Assembly (NCBI RefSeq): GCF_963676685.1
Contig: NC_092355.1
Location: 63,957,613-64,021,612, forward strand
Length of the DNA: 64,000 bases
Source: Mytilus edulis
Taxonomy: Eukaryota; Mollusca; Bivalvia; Mytilida; Mytilidae
Reading direction: 5' to 3'
The first letter of the stretch is position 1, and every line of letters starts with the position of its first letter. Below are positions 22,991 to 34,792 of the stretch, one piece after another. The notes under the pieces were generated by a model, which worked only from the letters and a program-made list of their open reading frames with translations, was not told where the DNA came from and did no database searches. A program made the position numbers and the translations under genes.

Positions 22991-25900
22991 AACGTCCCCA
23001 TTGTTTGGGAGTTTGCACTACGCAAAGTTGACCTTATTAGTGTAGCGTAGCAATGTCCCCATTGATACACAGTTTGTACTACGCTTCGTTGACTTTATAG
23101 GTTTTGCATAGCAAGTGTCAATATTGTTTGGGAGTTTGCACTACGCTTCATTGTCTTTAAAAGTTTAGCGTATCAACGTACCCATTGTTTTGGGAATTTG
23201 CACTACGCTTCCTTGACTTTAATAGTTTTGCATAGCAACGTTAGTATTGTTTGGGAGTTTGCACTTCGCTTAGTTGACTTTAATAGTTTACCATAGCCAC
23301 GTCTCCATTGTTAAAGATTTCGTTGACTTTATTAGTTTAGCGTTTCAATGTCCCCATTGCTCAGGAGTTTGCACTACGCTTCGTTTACTTTAATAGTTTA
23401 GCGTAGCAACCCCCTCATTGTTTTGGAGTTTGCACTACGCTTCGTTGACTTTATTAGTTTATCATATCAACGTCCCAATTATTTGCACTACGCTTCGTTG
23501 AATTTATGAGTTTATCATAACAACGTCCCAATTGTTTGCACTACGCTACAGTGTCTTTATTAGTTTAGCATAGCAACGTACCCATTGTTTTGGAGTTTGC
23601 ACTACGCTTCGTTGACTTTATTAGTTTATCATAACAACGTCCCAATTGTTTGCAATACGCTTCCTTGAGTTTATTAATTTATCATAACAACGTCCCAATT
23701 GTTTACACTATGCTACGTTGTCTTTAATAGTTTAGCGTTTCAACGTCCCCATTGCTCAGGAGTTTGCACTACGCTTCGTTTACTGTAATAGTTTAGCGTA
23801 ACAACGTACCCATTGTTTTGGAGTTTGCACTACGCTTTGCTGACTTTATTAGTTTATCATAACAACGTCCCAATTGTTTGCACTACGCTACGTTGTCTTT
23901 ATTAGTGTAGCATAGCAACGTACCCATTGTTTTGGAGTTTGCACTACGCTTTGTTGACTTTATTAGTTTATCATAACAACGTCTCAATTGTTTGCACTAC
24001 GCTTCGTTGACTTTCATAGTGTAGTATACATAGCAACGTCCTCATTGTTTAGAAGTTTGCAATATGCTTCGTTGACTTTATAAGTTTAACATAGCAACGT
24101 CCCCATTGCTTCGGAGTTTGCACTACGCTTCGTTGACTTTGATAGTTTAACATAGTAACGTCCCCATTGCTTGTGAGGTTGCACTACGCTTCGTTAACTT
24201 TAATAGTTAAGCATAGATATATCACCATTGTTTAGGAATTTGCACTCTGCTACGTACGCTACCTTTTCTAAGTTTAGCATAGCAACGTCCCTATTGTTTA
24301 GAAGTTTGCACTACGCTTCGTTGACTTTGATATTTTAGCATAGCAACGTCCCCATTGTTTTGGAGTTTGCACTACGCAACGTTGACCTTATTATTGTAGC
24401 AAAGCAACGTCCACATTGTTTCGGAGTGTGCACTACGCTTCGTTGACTTTATAGGTTGATCATAGCAACGTCCCAATTGTTGCACAATTTGCTGTACGCT
24501 TCGTTGACTCTATTAGTTTAGCGCAGCATCGTCCCCATTGTTTTGGAGTTTGCATTACGCTTCGTTGACTTAATTAGTTTAGCAAAGCAACGTACCAAAT
24601 GTTGTGGAGATTGCACTACGCTTAGTTGACTTTAATAGTTTAGCGCAGCAACATCCCGATTGTTTAGGAGATTGCACAACGCTTTGTTGACTTTATTAGT
24701 TTAGCATAGCAACGTCCCCATTGTTTGGGAATTTGCTCTTCGCTTCGTTGACTTTATTAGATTAGCATAGCAGCATCACTATTGTTTAGGAGTTTGCACT
24801 ACGCTACGTTGACTTTAATAGTTGAGCAAAGCAACGTCCCCATTGTCTAGGAGTTTGCACTACGCTTCGTTGACTTTAATAGTTTAGCATAGCAAAGTCC
24901 CCATTGTTTGGGAGATTGCACTACGTTTTGTTGACTTTAATAGTTTAGCATAGCAACGTCCCCATCATTTGGGAGTTTGCACTACGCTATGTTGACTTTA
25001 TTAGCTTAGCATAGCAACGTCCCCATTGTTTGGAAGATTGCACTACGCTTCGTTGACTTTAATAGTGCAGAGTATCAACGTCCCCATTGTTAGGGAGTTT
25101 GCACTACGCTTAGTTGACTTTATAAGTTTATCATAGCAATGTCCCTATTGATACACAGTTTGTACTACGCTTCGTTGACTTTATAAGTTTTGCATAGCAA
25201 CGTCACTATTGTTTGGTAGTTTGAAAGTCGCGTCATTGTCTTTAATAGTTTAGCGCATCAACGTTCTCATTGTTTGGGAATTTGCACTACGCCTACTTGA
25301 CTTTAATAGTTTTACATAGCAACGTAAGTATTGTTTGGGAGTTTGCACTTCGCTTAGTTGACTTTAATAGTTTACCATAGCCACGTCTCCATTGTTAACG
25401 ATTTTGCATTACGCTTCGTTGACTTTATTAGTTTAGCTTTTCAACGTTCCAATTGTTTTGAAGATTGCACTACGCTTCGTTGACTTTGATAGTTCAGAGT
25501 AGCAACGTCCCCATTGTTAGGGAGTTTGCACTACGCTTCGTTGACTTTATAAGTTTATCTAACAATGTTTCCATTGAAACACAGTTTGTACTACGCTTCG
25601 TTGACTTTATAAGTTTTGCTTATCAACGTCACTATTGTTTGGGAGTTTGCACTTCGCTTCATTGTTTGTAATAGTTTAGCGTATCAACGTACCCATATCA
25701 TTGTTTGGGAGTTTGCACTTCGCTTAGTTGACTTTAATAGTGTACCATAGCCACGTCTCCATTGTTGACGATTTTGCATTACGCTTCGTTGACGTTATTA
25801 GTTTAGCGTTTCAACGTCCCCATTGCCCAGGAGTTTGCACTACGCTCCGTTTTCTTTAATAGTTTAGCGTAGCAACCCCCTCATTGTTTTTGAGTTTGCA

Positions 25901-26675
25901 CTACGCTTCGTTGACTTTATTAGTTTATCATAACAACGTCCCAATTATTTGCACTACGCTTCGTTGATTTTATTAGTTTATCATGACAACGTCCCAATTG
26001 TTTGCACTACGCTACGTTGTCTTTATTAGTTTATCATAGCAACGTCCCCAGTGTTTGGTAGTTCACACTACACTTCGTTGAATTTATTAGCTTAGCGTAG
26101 CAACGTTCCCATTGTTGAGGAGTTAGCACTACGCTTCGTTGATTTTACTAGTTTAGCGTATCAACGTCCCCATTAATTGGGAGTTTGCACTACGCTTCGT
26201 TGACTTTATTTGTTTAGCATATCAACGTCCCCATTGTTTAGAAGTTTGCACCTCGCTCTGTTGACTTTATTAGTTTAACGTAGCAACGTTCCCATTGTTT
26301 GGGAGTTTGCACTACGCTTCTTTGACTTCAATAGTTCAGCATAGCAACGTCCCCATTGTTTAGAAGTTTGCACTTCGCTTCGTTGACTTTATTAGCTTGG
26401 CATAGCAGCGTCCCCATTGTTTAGGAATTTGCAATACTCTTTGTTGACTTTATTAGTTTAGCATAGCAACATACCCATTGTTAGTGAGTTTGCACTACGT
26501 TTCGTTGACTTTATTAGTTGAGCATAACAACGTCCCAATTGTTTAGGAGTTTGCACTACGCTTCGTTGACCTTTACAATTGATCATAGCAACGTCCCCAT
26601 TGCTTAGGAGTTTGCACTACGCTTCGTTGACTTCATTAGTTTAGCGTAGCAACTGCCCCACTGCTTTGGAGTTTG
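22930..26675. repeat. Minisatellite, about 61-bp unit, about 60 copies
   Basis: The unit contains, in order, gtttgcactacgcttcgttg, actttaatagtttagcatag and caacgtccccattgtttggga. Copies differ by a few per cent up to about 20 per cent; a shorter variant without the ggag block recurs around 23470-24000 and 25920-26040. The unit holds an imperfect inverted repeat (ctacgc and gcgtag; cgttg and caacg). Small ORFs here are by-products of the repetition. Both edges share the phrase ggagtttgat(c/t)gtagtt (about 22530 and 26668). Confidence 0.95.
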
Positions 26676-27394
26676 ATCGTAGTTATAATAAAAAACATCT
26701 TGAGTATGCTGAAGTCTCAATTCATCTTGTGAAAAAAGATAACCAGTGTTATAAAACGATCATCAATATTTGTCATAAAGGGACAGCTCGTGGTAAAATC
26801 ACAATATATTCAAGCCTCCATTAATTATTTCTTAAATTATCCTGTTGGAATGATGCAAACAGTGTGTCCAGGCACAACAATATTATCAAATAAAATGTAT
26901 AGAATGATGCAATAATGCATTAAAGTTGCAAATTATATTTATAAAGACATTATGGTATATCAAAATTGACAGTGAAAGGGAATTGACCTGATTCAAATAA
27001 ATCAAATGTGTTTATCGATGATATATGCATAGGTATTGAAAAAAAAAAAAATTTATGGCAAAAAATTAGTACGAGACTCAGATGAAGTTTTCGTATCTCT
27101 ACGTTATTTTACCTTAGTTGTGTTTCTCGAAAAAAAAACAAAATATAATGGTTTTCTATTCATTTCCTCGCTGTTGTACCTGGTGATCAACAAGTATTCT
27201 GATTTACTAGAAATAATCTGTAAGGAAAAAGTAAAATCACAATAAATACTGAACTCCGTGCAAAATTCAAAACGGAAAGTCCTTAATCAAATGTAAAAAT
27301 CAAAATATGAAATACACCAAACGAATATATTACAACTGTCATATTCATGACTTGGAAGAAAATGGTGGATTGAACCTGGTTTTATAGCTAGCTT

Positions 27395-27905
27395 AATATC
27401 TCAAACGTATCACAGTTGACAACGATGCGTGAACAAAAAAACTTATATTTCCTAGTTTATATTTAACACAACGCATGGATAGAAAATAAACTGAACACGC
27501 CATGGCTAAAAATAAAAAGATAAACACTAAAAAATAGTAAAGAAGACACAACATAGAAAACCAAAGACTAAGCAAAAAGAACGCCACCAAAATCTTGGGT
27601 TGATCTCAGGTGCTCCGGAAGGGTAAGCAGTTTCTACAACCCATCGTGTTGCTTATGTTTTTACAAATCTGGTAAATAGTCTTATTCGGAAGGTTACATT
27701 CGTGAAAAGGGAAAGGGTATGGTAGTTACGACATAAGGAACATATCCGATATCATCTGCGAAACGGTTACTCCACAACGGTCAACCAACTCGTGATGGCG
27801 TCCCTAAAATTTACGACGGGATGATTTCAACTTCACCAGTTGGAACTCTTGGTTTAATAGCTTTCTCGTGAGAATCAATCCTCTATCAAGGAAATCATGC
27901 TAGGA
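27395..27905 (-). pseudogene. Penelope-like RT, 3'-end relic with 3' UTR
   Basis: The stretch 27765-27860 is the inverse of the segment that encodes the LRKFYGRHHELVD end of Penelope RT (ctcgtgatggcgtcc, atttacga, gaagttgaaatcat in inverse). It is followed by the 3' UTR blocks (gatctcaggtgctccggaag, agccatggcg in inverse). The frame is broken. Confidence 0.7.
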
Positions 27906-29059
27906 AATACAAGGATACTATGTCTAATTCGCGGATTATCCAGTCATTTTCAGTCATGAACCTTTGAAAATTTCCTCTGGCGGATATTTACAAAAAAATG
28001 TTGAATAATTCTAAGACAAACGCTTAAACATTTACTTTTTGCAAAACGGGAAGGTTAAAATCATCATGTTTTTAAAACAGTTAGGAAGAAAGACGGTAAA
28101 TTAAAACTTATTTAACTATACAATTCAACCTATAAGGTGTTTCCCTTTATGCCGAAAAATCATGAACAAGTGATGTTGTATCTTAATTTCTATTTTGAAT
28201 CTTGCTTTTTAGGACTTTATAAGATATTAGTTATTATATATATAGCAATTATACTACGGTTAGGCTTCCGAATTTTAAGCTAAAGAGGCCTAACATTTTT
28301 CAAAGTGGACAATGTTCATTTGTACACGAGAAGAAGCAAAAGAACTTGTACAATTCACTTGTATGCGGACAAATTAGTGATTCGACATAGGATTTAGACA
28401 TTTTTATTTAAAGGGCATGTATATTCCTATTTTAATGGTTGTCATCATGATAAGGCAAAATGGTTGCTATGCAAATTAGAAAAGTATCTCTACCTTTGAC
28501 GTTAGTGACGTTGTCGTTTCATTTTCAATTATTTGTTTCAAAATCCCCCTTGTCTCTTTTGCAACCCTTTGATCGTCCTTTAAAAATGTTAAAGTTGTGC
28601 GTATTTTTTTTTTTTTTTTAATTTTATATATTGTATGTATGAAATAACTTCAACTGTCCATGTTTACATGTTTTATTGGCATACAAAATTAAATATTTGT
28701 TTTCAATATATCATAATAAAGTTCCACATTTAAAACACGTGTTCTTTCAAAAACTCAAAAATTAATCCGTAATACGTTAAGATTAATTGAAAAAAAAAAT
28801 TAATAGGTTTTATAGTGCATTTTATCATCTGATCATTGTCATATGGTGTATTTGTTATTTCATATTTGTTATTATCAATGTATATTAGCCGTTTATAATT
28901 CACCCCTGGATATTCAAAGACATAATATGAATTGTCTTTCGTCACACATTTTTTGCCATAACTCCAAATGTATGTTTAACTGTTGAGACATGTTGGTTGT
29001 GAAGATAGATCGTTGATAATTCGTAGAAGCAATTCGGATTTGTATTAACATAAGCAATT

Positions 29060-29290
29060 CGGATTTGTGAAAGCAACACGACGGTGCCACAAGTGGAGCA
29101 GAATCATTTTACTCTTCCAGAGCACCTGCAATCACTACCAGTTGTATTAGGGGTTCGTGTTGCTTAGTCTTTAGTTTTATATCTTGTGTCTTTACTATTG
29201 TTTGTCTTTTTCAGTTTTAGTCATGACGTTGTCAGTTAATTGTCAATCTATGAATTTGACTTTCCCTCTGGTATCTTTCGTCCCTCTCTC
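29060..29290 (+). repeat. Penelope 3'-UTR repeat
   Basis: caacacgacggtgccacaag, gagcacctgcaatcac, ttcgtgttgcttagtcttta and the end block ggtatctttcgtccctct match 46100-46315 in order. No coding part is retained. Confidence 0.7.
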
Positions 29291-30959
29291 GTATATATCA
29301 TTATGTTACAATGATAAAACAAGAAAATATAAGATATATACAAAGCAATGCTGATGAAATATGAAATAATCAAAATGAATAGAAAAAGCTTGTGATCTCC
29401 ATTTAAGATTTTCTGATTTTTGCGAACGGATAAATGTAGAAAAAACTAAAGCAATTAAACAAGTGAGCGATAATTGTGTAGATAGATAGTTTATTCTCAT
29501 ACAACCATGCAAATACAATGGTTACAGAGAAGTTAAAAATAATATACATAATAACAAAAATAAAAATTCATAAAAGTAGCACTATTTGCTTTTTGGAGTT
29601 CTTTTTTGAAGACTGCAAATCGTACGGATGAATCGTTTATTTTTGTATACTTCTGTGACATTTCTGATCTTGTGCGTTTCCTATGCGTCATTCTATTACT
29701 TTGTGGTCATAGTGATTATAATTATAACATAATGTTGATTGATGTACTCTTCTGTTTTTTCATGTTTACCTATGATGTTATTTTGTTTTGCTCGCACATT
29801 TTTGTCAATATAACGGAAATTTGAGAGACTCTAATATAAGTTACAATCTTCATAATATGCTATTTTCAACCGTATAATAAAAAGTAATGTACAATGGGTT
29901 CAAATATTATGCATAAGTACTTTTTTTTCATTGGCATGTAATCGTATAATAAATCAAAATGAAAGATATATTCCTTAGTTAAGTTCTGATTTGCAAAGAG
30001 TATTTGGTTACAGATCGATATGATTTCTTTTGTGGTTTGAATTAAATGCAATAAAAATGATATGCAGACTAAGACAAATTTGAAACACCTAATGAATATA
30101 TTAGGTATAATCATACTTATTATGACATTTCAATATCAAGTGCAGAGTAAACATATCTAAAGTTAGTCAACATTTTATAACATTATAAAGAAGTTTAATA
30201 ATGCAGTATTTTCCATTATAACGACAGTGTACATGTATAAGGTAAACAGAAAAAGTATTAGATACGCAATAGTATGTAAAACATCGTAGGGTAATTGGAA
30301 TGAATTGTAAGACGGGACTGTGATAACAGCAAGGTAATTACAATATTTATTTTTCATAATTTCTATGGATTGTGGATAAGTATTAGCAATAAGAAAAAAA
30401 TAATTATTAAATTTCTTTTTGTTAATCATTAACACGGAAATTGATTAAGTCAAAATGGATATTTTCTTATGAATTTGTAATTCATAATTCCATAGAGTGT
30501 ATCTTAACGTAAAACAACAATTTGGCATATCGCACAAAATGAAAATACCCGTATATTTGGATATCATAAATTATGTACGTTCATATCTATAGCAATGGAA
30601 ATGTCAAGACCACGAAGTACCAAGAGTATGTTCTGAAGCGTAGCCGCATGTTATACAGAGAACTGATGTAAACAAAAGCAGACCCATACTTAGGTTAAAC
30701 GTTGGCGTGAAAGAAGCGTTCTTGTTTCCATTATTTAATCTTTTTTCTCATTAAAATTTGCATATTGACATATACTATAACCGGTTGTAGGGTACTACCT
30801 TTTCGGTTTTCAAATATAAGACTTTTAAACCAAAAGTCACAAAACTAGAAGTAAGAGCTAATAAAAGATACCACCTATCACTATAATTACAAATGTGGCA
30901 ATAATGCATTAGATCAGATTGTTTTTTTCATTGTTTTGGTCTTGGTCTTGTCTTTCAGA

Positions 30960-31420
30960 CTGTTTAAATTTATTTCATATGTAAACATTTTTTTTGTTTG
31001 TATCCAACTTATGAGTTAAGCCTCTTTAAACTGATTTTGAGAGTTTGTTTTTATATTGTACTGTTACACCATTGACACAGGTTACGGGAGGGTTGGGATC
31101 CCGCTTACATGTTTAACCCTAACATATTCTATATGTGTGTGTCTGTATTAAGTTACCAGCCTGAAATTCAGTGGTTGAAATTTTTTTATGTTTAACACAT
31201 TTTTTTTCTTTGAATATTTGTACATAGATGTTGACGTTAGTGTTCTTGTTTGAATTGTTTTACATTTGCCATTTTGAGGCATTTTATAGCTGACTATGCG
31301 GAATAAGCTTTGCTCATTGTTGAAGGCCGTATAGTGACCTATAATAGTTAATCTATGTGTCAATTGGTATCTGTGGAGAGTTGTTTCATTGGCAATCATT
31401 CCACAACTTCTGTTTTCTAT
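30960..31420 (+). repeat. Dispersed repeat, family of 10250-10690 and 52560-53000
   Basis: ttgtactgttacaccattg, gggagggttgggatcccgct, attgttgaaggccgtatagt and tcattggcaatcattccac run in the inverse order of the copy at 52560-53000. Confidence 0.65.
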
Positions 31421-31879
31421 ATGGAAAACAGATTTGACGGCTCATTTCTCTCGAATATGTTTAGTGTAATCAATCAGATATTTGTAATTCAGTAATTTAT
31501 AATTGGTATTACATTACATGTGCAGCCAATATATTTATACATACATTATGGATAACCATTTTCTCCTCGCCCATAGAGAAAAATTAAACAAATAAGGAGC
31601 GCTAGCACTCTACAACTTTTTTAGTTTATCTGTAAATGATATTCGCAATAAAAGATGATATAGACACAATTGGTGAACATGTAAGACTATGTAATCTACT
31701 TCATTCTAATGATGTCGTTGATTAAAAAGTATAAATAAACATCATCTAATATTCTAAAAGACGTGATATGTTATTATATAGAGCAACACTGTCAGAAACA
31801 TTCCTGTCCTGCTTAATGATTTCGTTTTTATCGACTTTAATAAACTTCTTTTGCCGCACTTTCGACAATACAAGCGGTA

Positions 31880-32020
31880 TCAATTTTACTCAATCTTTAG
31901 TTGCTATGTTATGTTTTGTGAACGTTGTATTTTGTTTGTATTGTCTTTTGTTAACATGACGGTGTCAGCTCATTTATAATCGTACATGTGAATCTCGTTC
32001 TGGTATCTTTTGCCTCTATT
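31880..32020 (+). repeat. Penelope-derived 3' end, diverged
   Basis: It is a degraded version of the tgacggtgtcagctcatt ... gttctggtatctttt terminus that ends the family at 46315. Low similarity. Confidence 0.45.
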
Positions 32021-33359
32021 TTACCGGATAAGATACGTAGTTCAATAATGTATATTTTATCAGAGTTGTTTAAGTATAAAACTGTGGAAAACGAAACCAA
32101 ATATAAGGTTGACGAGCATTTACCTATACAAATACTTTGAAGTCTTCTTTATCTGTTTTGCAAAATAGTTTTCATAGTGCCTATAAGATCATCAAAATTT
32201 GTTGCAAGATTTATGCATGTTCTTAATAAATGTTCTTAAAATATATTGAACTAATAAATCATCCGTTTATAATATTGATAAAGATTTTTTAACTCCTTCA
32301 GATTCTATAAAATTGAGTGTTTCACAAAGAACAGGTATAACATATTTGATTACATATATCGATTTAAATTAGACCGTTGGTTTTTCTATTCAAATTAAAA
32401 CTTTATATCATGAATACTGTGAATTATTTTTTGCAAACTTCTTTTACAGTTTTTTTCAATCTTTAATAGGCTTAGATAATGTTTCCATATTAGCATTAAA
32501 TATTTGATAAATTGAAATTCAATCCTTCACGATTACGAACGGTAAGACACAGGTAGACATTGTTAACCTAACAGCTATATACAAAACCGTAAAACACAAG
32601 GCGAAAAAACAAACAAAAGACACTTCCTACAGTACAAATGTACTTAGCTTAATACAAGCTACTTTGAAACCATATTATCAAACAATGTTGATAGATATGA
32701 ATATAAATAATCACATTACCAAGACATGTAATCACACTTGTCAAACAATTCGTGTGCATGTTCATATAGTGGGGTGCCCAATGTCCCAAAAAAGTCCTCT
32801 AGTTTAAGTGTTGAAATTCCGGATAACACACGGCGGTTAATTTTGTTTGTAAATATAGAGAAATCATATTATTTTACAATCATGAATCCCGTGGACACAA
32901 TTTTCTAAATTTCGTGTTTTGCAGGGTACCTTGCGATACCGTTTTGTTTTTGAAATCGTTAACACGTAAAATTAAATTATTACGCTCTTTGTTGATGGTA
33001 AAAATTGTACTTATAGTATAGATTCTACATTGAATATATCATATTACAAAAGCGGTAGGTATTTAAGTAATTTTTCTGTATGATTATTTCAGCTTTTCAG
33101 TTATACTAAAATTTCAACCGAAATTAACAACATTTCTATTGAAAGCAAAATTTTAAAACATATAATCAATATATTCAATGTGTAAAATAAAAGTGGTTTT
33201 GAAGAAATTAGCAATTACAAACAAAACTTAGTTCAACATTTTGGATTACCCCGTGAAATGGATCATTTTGTTGCTTACACTATAAGGTTCTTAACAAGGA
33301 CAGTGGTCACTCAAAAGATTTCATACTTTAGCTTGTTGTGTGGTTGATATATTTGATTT

Positions 33360-33425
33360 GAATAGTGTTCTATTATAAATGATTCCCATGTCCCAATATA
33401 TAAGATTTGGATTGAAAAGCATCTC
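33360..33425 (-). repeat. Split direct repeat B2 (3' end of element)
   Basis: It is identical to 34228-34293 and starts (plus strand) with gaatagtgttctattataa. It forms the outer 3' boundary of the retrotransposon. Confidence 0.92.
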
Positions 33426-33699
33426 TAAACGAGGTGCTAAAGGGACAAAAGACAAAATGTGTTAACAAATTTTGTTCCTGTCTATAGCGAAAATTCCTTT
33501 CATTGCTTATATTTCTAATCTATATTCTACAATTTGTAGTTATCACCAGCTTCAATGATAATGTCTTGACAAATAAAATTTGCCTTTTCTAAAATAAAAT
33601 AATAAATTCATACTTTATTTTGCCTCTGAACGAAGATGATAAGCCATAAACTGACATTTTTGTTCTATTTTCTACCTTCAACTTTTTAATGGGTTGTTT

Positions 33700-33822
33700 T
33701 TTGCTTTTTTTTTGTTTTTGTTTTTGTTTTTGTTTTTGTTTTGTTTTTGTTTTTGTTTTTGTTTTTGTTTTTTTCTTTCTGTTTTTTTTTTTCTTTCTGT
33801 TTTTTTTTTTTTTTTTTTTTCT
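33700..33822 (+). repeat. T-rich microsatellite (GTTTTT)n and poly-T
   Basis: Repeated gtttttg units are followed by T runs broken by ctttctg. It lies in the spacer between A2 and B2 of the retrotransposon. The Lys- and Phe-rich ORFs across it are artefacts. Confidence 0.9.
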
Positions 33823-34159
33823 CACAGGATCAAGCTTTAGTTACCGATACACTTAACGATACACTTAACGATGAAATCCTTGTATACCATGAGACTCAAC
33901 AACTATACAAATTATGTCAGGTGTCAATATAATTATAAATGAAATATCAGTGTATCTGTACATACAAAAGCCACAACTATCAATGGGGTGTTACAGGCAC
34001 AGAATAGAATAAATAAATATATTGTGATATATTAATCCCTTATCAGTGTTATCATCTCCTGAGATGTCATGACAATATTTCCATAGTCCACATGTAACCT
34101 CATCATTTGACCAGTTCTTCCATGTTGTATGTACTAAATCAACAATACTTTCATCCCTC

Positions 34160-34293
34160 GCCTGTGATCAAACTGACACCAGTCCTGGGAAGTTCTTATC
34201 TATATAGGAACATGTGTTAATCATTTAGAATAGTGTTCTATTATAAATGATTCCCATGTCCCAATATATAAGATTTGGATTGAAAAGCATCTC
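34160..34293 (-). repeat. Internal junction A2-B1 of split direct repeats
   Basis: 34160-34233 (A2) is identical to 43973-44046. 34228-34293 (B1) is identical to 33360-33425. They overlap in gaatag at 34228-34233, which marks the likely crossover core for the element's tyrosine recombinase. Confidence 0.92.
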
Positions 34294-34792
34294 AAAACCT
34301 CGTTACTTAAATAACATATCAAAATACTGCAAGTGCCACCTTAACTAACAACAGCCCTATGATCCTTATCAATACTCAATTAAATAATTTACCTTCCTCC
34401 CTACAATTAAAACAAATTAATTATTTCTTTTAATTCTAAAATGTTGAAAATAATGTTTGGAATGTTCAATATTGTTTGGAAAATTTCACTGAATAAAACA
34501 TAGGACCCCAAAATAAAATTGTTCCGTCAAATTTTAAATTTGAATTTAAATTTAAAATATATATTAACCTTAAACTACATCAACAAATTTCAACTAAAAA
34601 CTTTTAATGATTATTGGCAAATTTTATCAACACCAATGAAAACTTTTTGTAATATATATACTGGATAACTATATATATATAAGAAGCACATGATACTGAC
34701 GAATGACACAACATCCAAATACCAGATAAAGCTACTTATTCTGACAGTATCCAAGTATTCTTATCAACTGGAAAAAGAATTTCAAGTTACTG

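Larger units (their letters stand above)
26676..33359. other. Gene-free stretch with Penelope relics and dispersed repeats
   Basis: I see no host exon. The listed relics and repeats are the only recognisable content. 27910-29050, 29300-30950 and 32030-33359 are AT-rich with short unsupported ORFs. A run of T lies at about 28605-28620. Confidence 0.5.

Noticed and set aside
25465-25671. 68-residue ORF in the minisatellite
   Set aside because: It is a translation of three repeat units; other units have stops in this frame.
22930-26675. Repeat array as a CRISPR
   Set aside because: Units are contiguous and similar along their whole length, with no constant repeat and unique spacers; the genome is animal.
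28730-30435. Several 70-86 residue ORFs on both strands
   Set aside because: AT-rich, no recognisable motif, no splice context and no second copy.
33589-33932. Lys-rich and Phe-rich ORFs over a T-rich tract
   Set aside because: They arise from the (GTTTTT)n microsatellite; no conserved content.
34697-34725. CTGACGA upstream of the Penelope ORF as a 5' hammerhead
   Set aside because: It fits CUGANGA by chance; no GAAA box or helix partners are visible.
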